DNA of 64,000 nt, from assembly GCA_027451865.1 (NCBI GenBank), contig DAIDHW010000003.1:99969-163968 (forward strand), written 5' to 3'. This document shows positions 1 through 9,582 of the stretch, one piece after another (within the stretch, counting starts at the first letter, position 1; each line of letters opens with the position of its first letter). Source of the DNA: Leptolyngbyaceae cyanobacterium clean351. Its GTDB lineage: Bacteria; Cyanobacteriota; Cyanobacteriia; DAIDHW01. The notes beneath the pieces were generated by a model. It did no database searches. It was not told the origin of the DNA and saw nothing but the letters and a program-made list of their open reading frames with translations. Position numbers and translations under genes: made by a program.

Positions 1-18
1 CCAGATGACGGGGATGCT

Positions 19-309
19 TTGCATACCGCGGGCCTATCCACCTACTGGTACAATCCCCAATCGGAAAGCCTGGCCATTTTTCTGCACGACTATCTGATCC
101 GGAAACTTCACCGTCCTGACTACGGGGTGTTCTGGGATAGCCTGGCAGTCAATCGACCCACGGTTTGCCCGATAATCCTCATGGAGTCCGGCTTTATGAT
201 CAACCCTGAGGACTTTGCCTGGATTAGCAACCCCCAGGCTCAGCAACAGTTGGCGGCAGCCATTGCCCAAGGCTTGGCTGAGTGGATTCATTGGCGCACC
301 ACCCCCTAG
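19..309 (+). CDS. N-acetylmuramoyl-L-alanine amidase, C-terminal part (5' end outside window or further upstream)
   Basis: LSTYWYNPQSESLAIFLHDYLIRKL...VCPIILMESGFMINPEDFAWI is typical of the Amidase_3 C-terminal half. Confidence 0.75.
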   Translation: MHTAGLSTYWYNPQSESLAIFLHDYLIRKLHRPDYGVFWDSLAVNRPTVCPIILMESGFMINPEDFAWISNPQAQQQLAAAIAQGLAEWIHWRTTP

Positions 310-318
310 GCAAAGAGC

Positions 319-618
319 CTAGTAATCGAGGAAGAACGTCATATAGTCCTCGGAGGTGGGTTCCGGCATAGCAGGAGCTGGCAGGGGTGAGCGCAGGTTG
401 TGGATAGATTGGTCTAGGGCACTAGTCTGCCTCTCGATTAGGGCCAAGCGGCGCAGGATTTGTTGCCGGCGCTGTTCCATCCCTGAGAGCTCCTGCAGGA
501 GACGTTTCTTCTCGACAGCTAACTTATAGCTGTCAAGGTAGGCAGCGGCTTCAGTCTTTTGCTTGGGCAGGGAACTAAGCTTGGGGCGAATATCGCCCCG
601 GCGAATCGGTGAGGTCAT
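319..618 (-). CDS. Small coiled-coil conserved cyanobacterial protein (possibly gas-vesicle GvpV-like)
   Basis: ORF with coding-like composition, EKKRLLQELSGMEQRRQQILRRLALIERQ coiled coil; family assignment from memory only. Confidence 0.45.
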   Translation of the reverse strand: MTSPIRRGDIRPKLSSLPKQKTEAAAYLDSYKLAVEKKRLLQELSGMEQRRQQILRRLALIERQTSALDQSIHNLRSPLPAPAMPEPTSEDYMTFFLDY

Positions 619-745
619 TGACAGTACAAGTGTTTTATAGGATGCTTATTAGGGTTCGAGGGAAGCCATTCAGCCGCCAGAAAAATCTGACCGGCACTAT
701 CCGCCTCTTCTATCATAAGCTCCCCACCTAAAATCTGACTGGGAT

Positions 746-1531
746 TCAGATTGCCTTCTTATCCGTGATGGTAGTGAAAGCCACCTGGGCCGCCGCCTGC
801 TCAGCGGTTTTAATTGAGCGTCCTTTCCCTTCTCCCAAGCACTGCCCTTTCAACCAAACCTCCGCCTTGAACCGGTCCGCATCACCCTGACGGGTACCGC
901 TGATTTCTTGTACTCGGTACTCAGGCAAGACATGGTGGTGAAATTGGGTCCACTCCTGTAGGGCAGCCTTGTAGTTTTGCCGGGCCGGGTCGCGGCGAGT
1001 CTCCTCCGCCAAGCGGCACAAACGGGGTTCTAGCCAGGGGGTAATCAGCTCTAGGGATTGGGTACTCAGATACAGAGCGGCCAAAATTGCCTCTAGGGAA
1101 TCTGCCAACCGTGACAACTCGCCATTTTTATCCTTCTCGGCGCTGCCTCCCACTAACAGGTACTTACCCAAGTTATAGTCGGCGGCAATCTGGGCAAGGG
1201 AACGGTCACTGACAATGATGGAACGGATGGCGGAATAATCCCCCACCGGACTATCGGGGTAAAACTTCCACAGCAGTTGGGAAGCGACTAGCCGCACCAC
1301 AGAATCACCGATGAATTCTAGGCGGTCGTAGTTAAATTGGGTGGAAAATGAAGGATGGGTGAGAGCCTGGTCAAGCAAGGACCACTCAATTGGCAGGCCT
1401 CGGGAAAGGCCTAAACTCTCCGCCAAGGCTTCTAACTGCTGTTGACGCCGGGGATTCAAGGTACTAACAGGGATTAGAAAATAATTATATGTGCGGGCAA
1501 TGATTATACTGCCTAGCCTAGGCCGCGACAA
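746..1531 (-). CDS. rnc: Ribonuclease III
   Basis: YDRLEFIGDSVVRLV signature, RLADSLEAILAALYL, C-terminal dsRBD-like region; exact start uncertain. Confidence 0.9.
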   Translation of the reverse strand: MSRPRLGSIIIARTYNYFLIPVSTLNPRRQQQLEALAESLGLSRGLPIEWSLLDQALTHPSFSTQFNYDRLEFIGDSVVRLVASQLLWKFYPDSPVGDYSAIRSIIVSDRSLAQIAADYNLGKYLLVGGSAEKDKNGELSRLADSLEAILAALYLSTQSLELITPWLEPRLCRLAEETRRDPARQNYKAALQEWTQFHHHVLPEYRVQEISGTRQGDADRFKAEVWLKGQCLGEGKGRSIKTAEQAAAQVAFTTITDKKAI

Positions 1532-1582
1532 TCATTCCAGGGAAAACAGTCGCAGACTCTGGGGGAGACTCTATCCTTGCAA

Positions 1583-1653
1583 AGGCGGCACCCAGACTCG
1601 AACTGGGGGTGAAGGTTTTGCAGACCCTTGCCTTACCACTTGGCTATGCCGCC
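1583..1653 (-). tRNA. tRNA-Cys (GCA)
   Basis: Reverse complement GGCGGCATAGCCAAGTGGTAAGGCAAGGGTCTGCAAAACCTTCACCCCCAGTTCGAGTCTGGGTGCCGCCT folds as a cloverleaf; anticodon GCA. Confidence 0.93.
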
Positions 1654-1760
1654 GGGAACCGCATTTGGCGGTGATAACTTCCAGACCGAAGCCGGCCTAG
1701 ACTATCGTATAGTCTGTATCTTCAAATATACACCAATTGCCAGCAGATCCAAAGGCTTCC

Positions 1761-2534
1761 CTAGGCCAGGGCCGAAGACCCCAGGTTGGGGGGGACGTCC
1801 TGGATTCTCCCCTGGCCTACGGCCCGCAGAGCCTCAGGTAGGGAGAGCGCTCCCGTGTAGAGGGCCCGACCGAGGATTACCCCTGATACCCCTAGGGGCT
1901 CCAGAGATAGCAGTCCCAACAGGTCCCTACCACTACTTACTCCCCCAGAGGCAATCACAGGTACTGTAGACGCCTGGGCAACTTCCCGCAGAGCTGCCAA
2001 GTTGGGTCCCTGGAGAGTACCATCCCGGTGAATATCGGTGTAGATGACTCCCGCCACCCCGAAACTTCCTACCTCTTGCACCAGGTCTAGGGCTGCCAGG
2101 GTAGAGGTTTCTCGCCAGCCCCGCGTCGCCACCTTACCGTCCCGAGCGTCAATCCCTACCAGGACTCGGCCGGAAAACTCTCGACAGACCCGGGCCACCA
2201 GTTGGGGGTCTTCCACGGCTACAGTGCCAAGGACCACCTGATCCACACCCAAGTCGAGCAGTTGAGCCACCCGCTCCCGGTCCCGCAGACCACCCCCTAC
2301 CTGCAAGGGAAGGGACACGGCCTGACGAATTTGATGGATCACGGCCAAGTTGACCGGATGTCCGTCCCTCGCCCCATCTAAGTCCACAAGATGGATCCGG
2401 TCTGCTCCTTGGGCGGCCCAGTGACTAGCCACAGCGACAGGATCGGGGGAAAAGACCTCAGACTGCTCGTACTCCCCCTGGTAGAGGCGTACGCACTGAC
2501 CCTGGAGAATATCAATGGCGGGAATTATCTTCAC
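1761..2534 (-). CDS. hisA: Phosphoribosylformimino-5-aminoimidazole carboxamide ribotide isomerase
   Basis: [20 protein letters not shown] start (GTG), [19 protein letters not shown] barrel. Confidence 0.92.
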   Translation of the reverse strand: MKIIPAIDILQGQCVRLYQGEYEQSEVFSPDPVAVASHWAAQGADRIHLVDLDGARDGHPVNLAVIHQIRQAVSLPLQVGGGLRDRERVAQLLDLGVDQVVLGTVAVEDPQLVARVCREFSGRVLVGIDARDGKVATRGWRETSTLAALDLVQEVGSFGVAGVIYTDIHRDGTLQGPNLAALREVAQASTVPVIASGGVSSGRDLLGLLSLEPLGVSGVILGRALYTGALSLPEALRAVGQGRIQDVPPNLGSSALA

Positions 2535-2598
2535 CTTGCAAATTAGTCTTGGAGTATTTTGATCTAGGATACAGCTACCCCGCCTTCCTGCCTTGCCC

Positions 2599-3705
2599 AT
2601 GGCTCTAATTCCCATTAACGACCTACAGCGTCGGCACGCTCCCTTTAGAGAACAATACGAACAAAAAATTCAACAGGTAGTACGGCAGGGTTGGTACGTA
2701 TTGGGCCCGGAGGTGGAGCAGTTCGAGCAGGAATTTGCCACCTACTGTCAAGCCGAGTTTGCCGTCGGCGTAGCCAATGGCACCGATGCCCTAGAGCTTG
2801 CCCTGCGGGCCCTTGACCTCCCTCCCCAGGCCCAGGTAGCCACGGTGGCCAACGCTGGTATGTATAGCACCCACGCTATCCTGGCGGTGGGGGCAGTGCC
2901 CCTCTACATTGACCTGGACCCAGTGACCATGACCATGGACCCCCAGGACCTCCAGGAGCGCCTCACTGAACGGACCAGGGCGGTTATTGTCACTCATCTG
3001 TACGGTCAAATGGCGGCTATGCCCTCCCTGATCCAGGTAGCTGCCTCCTGGGGCATACCCCTGGTGGAGGACTGTGCCCAGGCCCACGGCGCCCAGCTAG
3101 AGGGCAAGCCAGCGGGGTCTTGGGGGGATCTAGGTTGTTTTAGTTTCTACCCCACCAAAAATCTAGGGGCATTGGGGGATGGGGGGGCCCTAGTTACCTC
3201 CAAGGCCACTCTGGCCCAGGCAGTCCGGTCCCTGCGCCAGTACGGCTGGGAGCAAAAATATCTTGTCGGGCGGCCTGGGGGGCGCAACAGCCGCCTAGAT
3301 GAGCTCCAAGCTGCCCTCCTGCGGCTACAGCTGCCCCACCTAAGCCGCTGGAACCAACGCCGGGCTGATATTGCCACCAAATACACCCAGGGGTTACAAG
3401 ACTTAGGCCTAGAGCTGCCCCAAGCTACCTACCCCAGCTGCGTTGCGCACCTGTACGTCCTCCGCTGCCCCTGGCGAGACCACCTGCGCGCTTGTTTGCG
3501 CGAGCAAGGAATTGGCACCGATATTCACTACCCCCAGCCCGATCATCAACAGGTCACCATTACTCCCCACCCCTTTGCCCAGGTCAGCCTGCCAGTCACG
3601 GAGCGAGTCTGCGGAGAGGTCCTCACCCTCCCCTGTTTTCCGGAACTAGCTGACACTGAGGTAGACCAGGTAATCAGCGCTGTTAGGGCAGTTAGTCATG
3701 GGTGA
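2599..3705 (+). CDS. DegT/DnrJ/EryC1/StrS-family PLP aminotransferase (sugar aminotransferase)
   Basis: [61 protein letters not shown] with PLP lysine. Confidence 0.92.
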   Translation: MALIPINDLQRRHAPFREQYEQKIQQVVRQGWYVLGPEVEQFEQEFATYCQAEFAVGVANGTDALELALRALDLPPQAQVATVANAGMYSTHAILAVGAVPLYIDLDPVTMTMDPQDLQERLTERTRAVIVTHLYGQMAAMPSLIQVAASWGIPLVEDCAQAHGAQLEGKPAGSWGDLGCFSFYPTKNLGALGDGGALVTSKATLAQAVRSLRQYGWEQKYLVGRPGGRNSRLDELQAALLRLQLPHLSRWNQRRADIATKYTQGLQDLGLELPQATYPSCVAHLYVLRCPWRDHLRACLREQGIGTDIHYPQPDHQQVTITPHPFAQVSLPVTERVCGEVLTLPCFPELADTEVDQVISAVRAVSHG

Positions 3706-4573
3706 CGTGGGCTTGAGGACCCTAGAACCAGATGACGCTCCGGCCTGGGACCGCTGGATCCAAGTCTCCCCCATGGGGACCCGCGAGCACCTCTGGGAGT
3801 GCCGGGGGGCGGGCAACAACTGCTCCCTGGTATTTGAACAGAAGGCTCAGTGGTGGGCAGTCCTACCGGCCATCCTCAACCCCCATGACCCCCAGGAGGT
3901 AATCAGTGGCCCCGGGCTAGGGGGCGGATTAGTACACCCCAACACCTGCCGAGGGAGTGCCCTGATCCAAGCCCTGATCCAGGCTATGGGCTACTATCGG
4001 ACCTTGGGCCTAACTCGGTTAATCTACCATCCAATACCTCTGATCTATCAAGACTTTCCCTTAACGGATGATGTGTACGCCTGTTTTCGCCTCCAGGCCC
4101 AGAGGCTGCCTTGCCAGTGGTCACCAATTCTGGACCTGCGGGGGGATGGGAGCACCCCGCCAACCGTAGGAGGAGAAGAAGAAGTAGTTGTTCATCCCAG
4201 CCCCCTAGAAGAGTTGCAACCCCTGTGTCCCCAGGTCTGGGAATCCTTAATGGTTATCCAGGCCACTCACCCAGAGCACCTAGAATGGGTGGGGGTATGG
4301 CAGGGAGAGCAGCTGCTAGCCGGGGCAGCGGTGGGGAAACATCGGCAGGTAAGTGAAGTCTACGGTTATGGATCTGCTCAGCCTGAGGCTCTGGCCTGCC
4401 TGTGGCGTTTCTGCGGTGAACAAGCCAGGAGCCGGGGAGCCCGCTATCTGGATTTCGGCCCCCACCGACCGGATCTGAGGGGAGTAGGGAGCTTTGGTTT
4501 GGGCAGTAGTTTACGGGAGGCCTACCAACTTGATCTAACTCAAGAGTTGCCCGCCACCCTCCTGCACCCTTGA
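3698..4573 (+). CDS. GNAT/FemAB-like acetyltransferase-type protein
   Basis: FemAB/peptidoglycan-bridge-like pattern; overlaps end of preceding ORF; in a sugar gene cluster. Confidence 0.5.
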   Translation: MGDVGLRTLEPDDAPAWDRWIQVSPMGTREHLWECRGAGNNCSLVFEQKAQWWAVLPAILNPHDPQEVISGPGLGGGLVHPNTCRGSALIQALIQAMGYYRTLGLTRLIYHPIPLIYQDFPLTDDVYACFRLQAQRLPCQWSPILDLRGDGSTPPTVGGEEEVVVHPSPLEELQPLCPQVWESLMVIQATHPEHLEWVGVWQGEQLLAGAAVGKHRQVSEVYGYGSAQPEALACLWRFCGEQARSRGARYLDFGPHRPDLRGVGSFGLGSSLREAYQLDLTQELPATLLHP

Positions 4574-4666
4574 TCCTCCGGGCCATAATCAGAAATAATC
4601 GTCTCCTAGGAAGCCGGGAAGGCTAGTCCTAAAGTTTCCTACCCTGACCTCCAACGGCCTGCCCCC

Positions 4667-5593
4667 ATGCCCAAGTTATCTGTGGTTATCCCGGTGTACT
4701 TCAACGAAGATTCCCTGAGACCTCTGTTTCAGGAGCTCCAGGTTGTAGCCGAAAAGCTCCAGCAGCGAGGCTTGGAGATGGAAATCATCTGTGTTGACGA
4801 CGGTTCAGGTGACCAGTCCCTAGCTACCTTGCTCGAGCTGAAGCAACAGCACCCTGCTGACACCAAGGTGGTGAAGCTCACCCGGAACTTCGGGGCCAAT
4901 CCGGCCTGCCTTGCGGGTACCCACTTTGTCACCGGGGACTGCTTTACCTTCCTGTCAGCTGACCTCCAAGACCCCCCCCAGCTGGTCCTAGAGATGGTAG
5001 ACCTGTGGTTGATGGGTCATCGGTTTGTGGTTTGTGCCCGCGGGGGTCGTCGAGACCCGGGACTTACGGGCCTATGGGCAAACCTGTTCTACAGGATAGT
5101 CAGGCTTTTGATCATCCGCGACTACCCCCACGGAGGCTACGACCTATGTCTGATGGATAAAGTTTTCCTGCGGGAGCTCAAGCGCTGTGGCAAAAACGTT
5201 AACATCAGCCTGTTTATTTATTGGTTGGGCTTTAAGCCCAAGACTATCCTTTACCAGAGGCAAGCCCGACAGCACGGCAAGTCCCGTTGGACCCTGGTGA
5301 AAAAGATCAAATTATTTTTCGACTCGCTCCTGGGGTTTTCCCCTTTTCCCATGCGCCTGATTTCTTCCTTTGGCTTGCTGGTTTCCACCCTCAGTTTCGC
5401 GTACGGGTCCTATATCTTTATCAGCACTCTGACCGGTGGGGTTACCGAGCCGGGATTTGCCTCCGTCGTCAGTCTGATTACCTTTTTACTCGGCTTGATT
5501 ATTATCATGCTGGGCCTGATCGGTGAGTACATCTGGCGTATCTATGACCAAGTCAACGGCATGCCAGAGTCAGTCATCGATGAAGTATATTAG
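4667..5593 (+). CDS. Family 2 glycosyltransferase (polyprenyl-phosphate sugar transferase-like) with C-terminal TM helices
   Basis: LSVVIPVYFNEDSLRPLFQEL, ICVDDGSGDQSL, FLSADLQDPP, two C-terminal TM segments. Confidence 0.9.
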   Translation: MPKLSVVIPVYFNEDSLRPLFQELQVVAEKLQQRGLEMEIICVDDGSGDQSLATLLELKQQHPADTKVVKLTRNFGANPACLAGTHFVTGDCFTFLSADLQDPPQLVLEMVDLWLMGHRFVVCARGGRRDPGLTGLWANLFYRIVRLLIIRDYPHGGYDLCLMDKVFLRELKRCGKNVNISLFIYWLGFKPKTILYQRQARQHGKSRWTLVKKIKLFFDSLLGFSPFPMRLISSFGLLVSTLSFAYGSYIFISTLTGGVTEPGFASVVSLITFLLGLIIIMLGLIGEYIWRIYDQVNGMPESVIDEVY

Positions 5594-5954
5594 CCAAGAG
5601 GCCCTGCGCTTCCTTGTCTGGGGAGTTGCGAACACCGCCCTCTCAACCCTGGTTTACTATCTTCTGGTATTGTTTCTGCCCTACGGGCTTGCCTATAGCT
5701 TGGCTTACGCCGGGGGCGTTTATCTTAACTACTTTACCAATTCCCGGTTTGTATTCCAGACCCGCCTTTCCCTGGGTAAGGCCTTTAGTTACCCCCTTGT
5801 CTACGGGGTGCAGTACCTGATCAGTCTGGTGTTACTGGAGCTTTTTGTCCGAGGGCTGGAGGTAAGCATCTGGCTAGCCCCTTGGCTAGTGGTGGTGGCT
5901 CGTTGGCCCCTGTCGTATCTGATGAACCGTTTAGTGATCAAAAATGCCCCTTGA
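5580..5954 (+). CDS. GtrA family membrane protein
   Basis: EALRFLVWGVANTALSTLVYYLLV...YFTNSRFVF; four TM segments; overlaps GT2 stop. Confidence 0.85.
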   Translation: MKYISQEALRFLVWGVANTALSTLVYYLLVLFLPYGLAYSLAYAGGVYLNYFTNSRFVFQTRLSLGKAFSYPLVYGVQYLISLVLLELFVRGLEVSIWLAPWLVVVARWPLSYLMNRLVIKNAP

Positions 5955-6351
5955 TAACTGCCGCACGATTAAGCTGCCTAAGATTACCGACCTGCGGGGT
6001 AACCTCACCTTTATCGAGGGGGAAAACCATATTCCCTTTGCGGTGCAGCGAGTTTTCTACCTCTATGATGTGCCCACGGGGGAGTCCCGAGGGGCCCACG
6101 CCCACAAACAGCTAGAGCAGTTTTTAGTTTGTCTGTCCGGCAGCTTTGATGTGGTGCTAGACGACGGCCGGGCCAGCAAAACCATCCACCTGAACCGTCC
6201 CTGGGTAGGCTTGTATATCCCGCCGATGATCTGGGCAGCGGAGGTGAACTTCGATCCAGGTTCCGTGTGCCTGGTGTTGACCTCCCACCGCTATGATGAA
6301 GCTGACTATTACCGAGACTACGACCAGTTCCTCGCGGCCTGTCGCTTATAG
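5944..6351 (+). CDS. FdtA/QdtA-family dTDP-4-oxo-6-deoxyglucose 3,4-ketoisomerase (WxcM-like cupin)
   Basis: DLRGNLTFIEGENHIPFAVQRVFYLYDVPTGESRGAHAHK. Confidence 0.88.
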   Translation: MPLDNCRTIKLPKITDLRGNLTFIEGENHIPFAVQRVFYLYDVPTGESRGAHAHKQLEQFLVCLSGSFDVVLDDGRASKTIHLNRPWVGLYIPPMIWAAEVNFDPGSVCLVLTSHRYDEADYYRDYDQFLAACRL

Positions 6352-6435
6352 AGTTATTAGTCTCCTAAGCTATCCCAACACCTGTGATACCCTCGGTAGA
6401 TACCAGCAATACCTAGCCCTAGCGGATACATCTCC

Positions 6436-7194
6436 ATGCAACTGCGAGACTTTCTTGAGCTGATTCACCCAGTTCTAGTGATAACGATCGTATTTCCCTT
6501 GGTTGGCTTAGCGGTTTACTTTGCTTGGCAAACCCGGCAGCGGCGCCTCCAAGCCCGTACTGGGCAAAAACCCCCCGGTCCTGCCCTAGCTGGTATTACC
6601 CACATGCGGGTGGGTCATTATCTTACTGGTGCAGTAGTAGGGGTTTGTCTGGTCGCCCTGGGTTTTGATACCCTAGACAGCGCCATCCAGGCAGATGCCT
6701 TTGTCAAGGAGCCTGTACAGATGGGGTTTTTGGGGCTGATGTTCATCGCCACCCTGGCAGCCCTGGGCTTTCTCTACATTTCCCGCCCCTGGGGGTGGCG
6801 ACTGGTTTTCGCCCTGCTCACGGAGGTGGGGGTACTGGTGCTAGGCTTTCAGGACACCCTATTCAACCGTCCCGAACAATGGATTTTTAGGCGGGACTAC
6901 GAGTGGCAGTTCTCCCATTTTTACTCCGGCCTAGTGGTAACCACCCTGATGATTATTTCCCTGGGGATTGTGCCCCAAATCTACCGGTCTTCGGGCTGGC
7001 GGACCCTCCACATCACCCTGAACACCCTAGCTTTACTGTTCTTTTTGGGCCAAGCCATGACCGGCACTCGGGACCTGATTGAGATCCCCTTAACCTGGCA
7101 GACACCATACATAGAACAGTTGTATAATCTCAACTGCAACGTCAAACCCTGTCAGGTGACTCTCCAGACTAAGACCGGTCCCGGGTCTCCCTAG
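6436..7194 (+). CDS. DUF4079-type cyanobacterial membrane protein
   Basis: Multi-TM protein, HPVLVITIVFPLVGLAVYFAWQTRQRR. Confidence 0.6.
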   Translation: MQLRDFLELIHPVLVITIVFPLVGLAVYFAWQTRQRRLQARTGQKPPGPALAGITHMRVGHYLTGAVVGVCLVALGFDTLDSAIQADAFVKEPVQMGFLGLMFIATLAALGFLYISRPWGWRLVFALLTEVGVLVLGFQDTLFNRPEQWIFRRDYEWQFSHFYSGLVVTTLMIISLGIVPQIYRSSGWRTLHITLNTLALLFFLGQAMTGTRDLIEIPLTWQTPYIEQLYNLNCNVKPCQVTLQTKTGPGSP

Positions 7195-7936
7195 GCCGGT
7201 CAAGACTTAGGCCTCCCCCTTCCTGTAAATAGTACAGATTATAGTAGGTCACTGCCTTGATGGTTTGGGTCAGGGGCAAAATGATCACCGCCCCGGCAAT
7301 CCCGGGGACAAAGGCGAACAGGAGGTTTAACCCTTGGGTGATCAGCTGCACTGGCACGGTGACCAGAAAATCCACCAAGAGGATATTCTGAATCCACCAC
7401 ACATTCCCCCTAGTAAGTTGCCAGCTGCGACCTACGGCACTAAAGGGTGTAGACCCCGACTCCTGCACCAGAGGGAGCTCAGGGAAGTAAAACCGGGAGT
7501 ACACCCAGGTAACTGCAAACAGCCAGAAGACAAGGCCCACCACCCAACAGCCAATACCCACCCCTAGGGCCAAGGGGGGCTGGTCATGAACTAACTCCAC
7601 CAGAAATGCCCCAGTTATCAGGCAACTAATAGACAAGACAAGCACAACCACCCCCATCAGGAGCCCGACCACTAGGTAGGCACCAAGGAACCCCCACAGA
7701 CGGCCGCCAAGACGGTCTCTGGCCTCTTCAGTGGTTTCCGGCTCGCCAATTAAAACCTGGAAGGCCAGACGAGATAAGAGAGCCGCGTTTCTAGAGGATT
7801 TGGCCCAGCCGTAGATAGGGAGGAAGGACCAAGCGACAGCCAAAAAACTCACCCGTAAAAATTGGTCTAGGTTAGCCCGATAAATGCTCACACTAATGCT
7901 AACCACGTTACCGGCTGACAGGGGGGGATAATACAT
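7169..7936 (-). CDS. Conserved multi-TM membrane protein
   Basis: Long hydrophobic ORF; convergent with the DUF4079-like ORF (25 bp overlap). Confidence 0.6.
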   Translation of the reverse strand: MYYPPLSAGNVVSISVSIYRANLDQFLRVSFLAVAWSFLPIYGWAKSSRNAALLSRLAFQVLIGEPETTEEARDRLGGRLWGFLGAYLVVGLLMGVVVLVLSISCLITGAFLVELVHDQPPLALGVGIGCWVVGLVFWLFAVTWVYSRFYFPELPLVQESGSTPFSAVGRSWQLTRGNVWWIQNILLVDFLVTVPVQLITQGLNLLFAFVPGIAGAVIILPLTQTIKAVTYYNLYYLQEGGGLSLDRPRETRDRS

Positions 7937-8086
7937 GGGTGCGAGCTGCCAAGGTAGATACTTCTGTGCTTACTGAGGAATTTAGGCCCAGCCCAGCCTG
8001 ACATTGTCCTGAGAATAACCCAAAAATCCACCTCCCCCTCATCGGTAAGAAATCCTCAGCCGGGAATTGTATAGCTTTGTTTAATT

Positions 8087-8129
8087 GTATGAAAAAGTAC
8101 ATTTTACCCGATCTGATGAGCTGTACGAT
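8087..8129 (+). promoter_or_regulatory. NtcA-activated promoter of urtA: GTA-N8-TAC (8087-8100), N23, TACGAT -10 (8124-8129)
   Basis: GTATGAAAAAGTAC read directly, followed 23 nt later by TAN3T; upstream of the urea transporter operon. Confidence 0.8.
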
Positions 8130-8194
8130 GGCCCCACTGCTAGGGTTCCCCCCTGAAGTACCCCTGCCTGAGGAGAATTAGGACTTTTAGGTTA

Positions 8195-9511
8195 ATGAAA
8201 AGACAGTTTAGTCGGCGTAAATTTTTACTTTACGGTGGGGCCACCCTGGGGACCACTATGCTCTTGAAAGCCTGCGGTAGCCAGCCCACCCCAGAAGCCC
8301 AATCTAGCGCTTCCCCAACCACCTCAGCTTCCCCTAGCTCCACCATCAAGGTAGGCATCCTCCACTCCCTCAGTGGCACCATGGCCATTAGCGAGAAGAC
8401 AGTGGTGGACGCAGAACAGATGGCTATTGATGAGATCAATGCCGCCGGGGGAGTTCTGGGGATGCAGATCGAGGCAGTGGTGGAGGATGGGGCCTCAGAT
8501 TGGCCGACCTTTGCCGCCAAGGCCAAAAAGCTGATCGAACAGGACAAAGTAGTAACCGTCTTTGGCTGCTGGACATCCGCCAGTCGTAAGGCGGTGTTAC
8601 CTGTGTTCGAGTCAGAGAAAAACATGCTCTGGTATCCTGTCCAGTACGAAGGTCAAGAGTGCTCCAAGTACGTCTTCTATACTGGTGCTGTACCCAACCA
8701 ACAGATCGAGCCGGCCGTGACTTGGCTGTTGAAAAACAAAGGCAAGCAGTTTTTCCTGGTCGGTTCCGACTACGTTTTCCCCCGGACTGCCAACACAATC
8801 ATCAAAGGTCAACTCCAGGCCCAGGGGGGCACCACAGTTGGGGAAGACTACTTACCCCTAGGGGCAACTGAGGTCACCCCGATCATCGCTAAGATTCGGG
8901 CCGCCTTACCCAATGGCGGGGTGATCTTTAACACTCTCAATGGGGATAGCAACGTGGCCTTCTTCAAGCAGCTCAAGGGCTCTGGAATCACCCCTGACAA
9001 GTGGCCAGTTATGTCTGTGAGTATTGCTGAACAGGAAGTTCAATCCATCGGCACTTCCTACCTAGATGGTCAATACGCCTCATGGAATTACTTCATGAGT
9101 ATTGACAGTCCAGCAAACAAAAAGTTTGTCAGTGACTTCCAGGCCAAGTACGGCGCTAATCGGGTAACTGATGACCCCATGGAAGCAGCCTATATCGCCG
9201 TCTACCTATGGAAGCAGGCAGTGGAGAAGGCTGGTACCGCCAGTGATTTGGAAAAGGTGCGCGCCGCCGCCCTAGGCCAGAGCTTCAATGCCCCTGAGGG
9301 GAAGGTGACCCTAGAGGATAACCACCACTTGGCTAAGTTCGTGCGCATCGGTGAAGTTCAGCCCAGTGGGCAGTTCAGTGTAGTCTACGCTTCCCCGAAT
9401 GCCGTCAAGCCCCAGCCCTGGAGTCAGTTTGTTGCTTCCACTAAGGGTTACACCTGTAACTGGTCCCTTGACCGGCCTGACGCCGGCAAGTTTAAAATGG
9501 GCAGTACTTAG
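8195..9511 (+). CDS. urtA: Urea ABC transporter substrate-binding protein
   Basis: Lipoprotein-type signal with KACG, IKVGILHSLSGTMAISEKTVVDAEQMAIDEINAAGG. Confidence 0.95.
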   Translation: MKRQFSRRKFLLYGGATLGTTMLLKACGSQPTPEAQSSASPTTSASPSSTIKVGILHSLSGTMAISEKTVVDAEQMAIDEINAAGGVLGMQIEAVVEDGASDWPTFAAKAKKLIEQDKVVTVFGCWTSASRKAVLPVFESEKNMLWYPVQYEGQECSKYVFYTGAVPNQQIEPAVTWLLKNKGKQFFLVGSDYVFPRTANTIIKGQLQAQGGTTVGEDYLPLGATEVTPIIAKIRAALPNGGVIFNTLNGDSNVAFFKQLKGSGITPDKWPVMSVSIAEQEVQSIGTSYLDGQYASWNYFMSIDSPANKKFVSDFQAKYGANRVTDDPMEAAYIAVYLWKQAVEKAGTASDLEKVRAAALGQSFNAPEGKVTLEDNHHLAKFVRIGEVQPSGQFSVVYASPNAVKPQPWSQFVASTKGYTCNWSLDRPDAGKFKMGST

Positions 9512-9582
9512 ACTACCCTTGCCAAACCCCGGGGACCGGCAGTCTGGTCCCTGCCCCCATCCAGACTGGAGTTATTAGCGTT

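Noticed and set aside
1628-1969. 113-aa + strand ORF overlapping hisA
   Set aside because: Antisense to well-supported hisA and tRNA-Cys; no recognisable motif.
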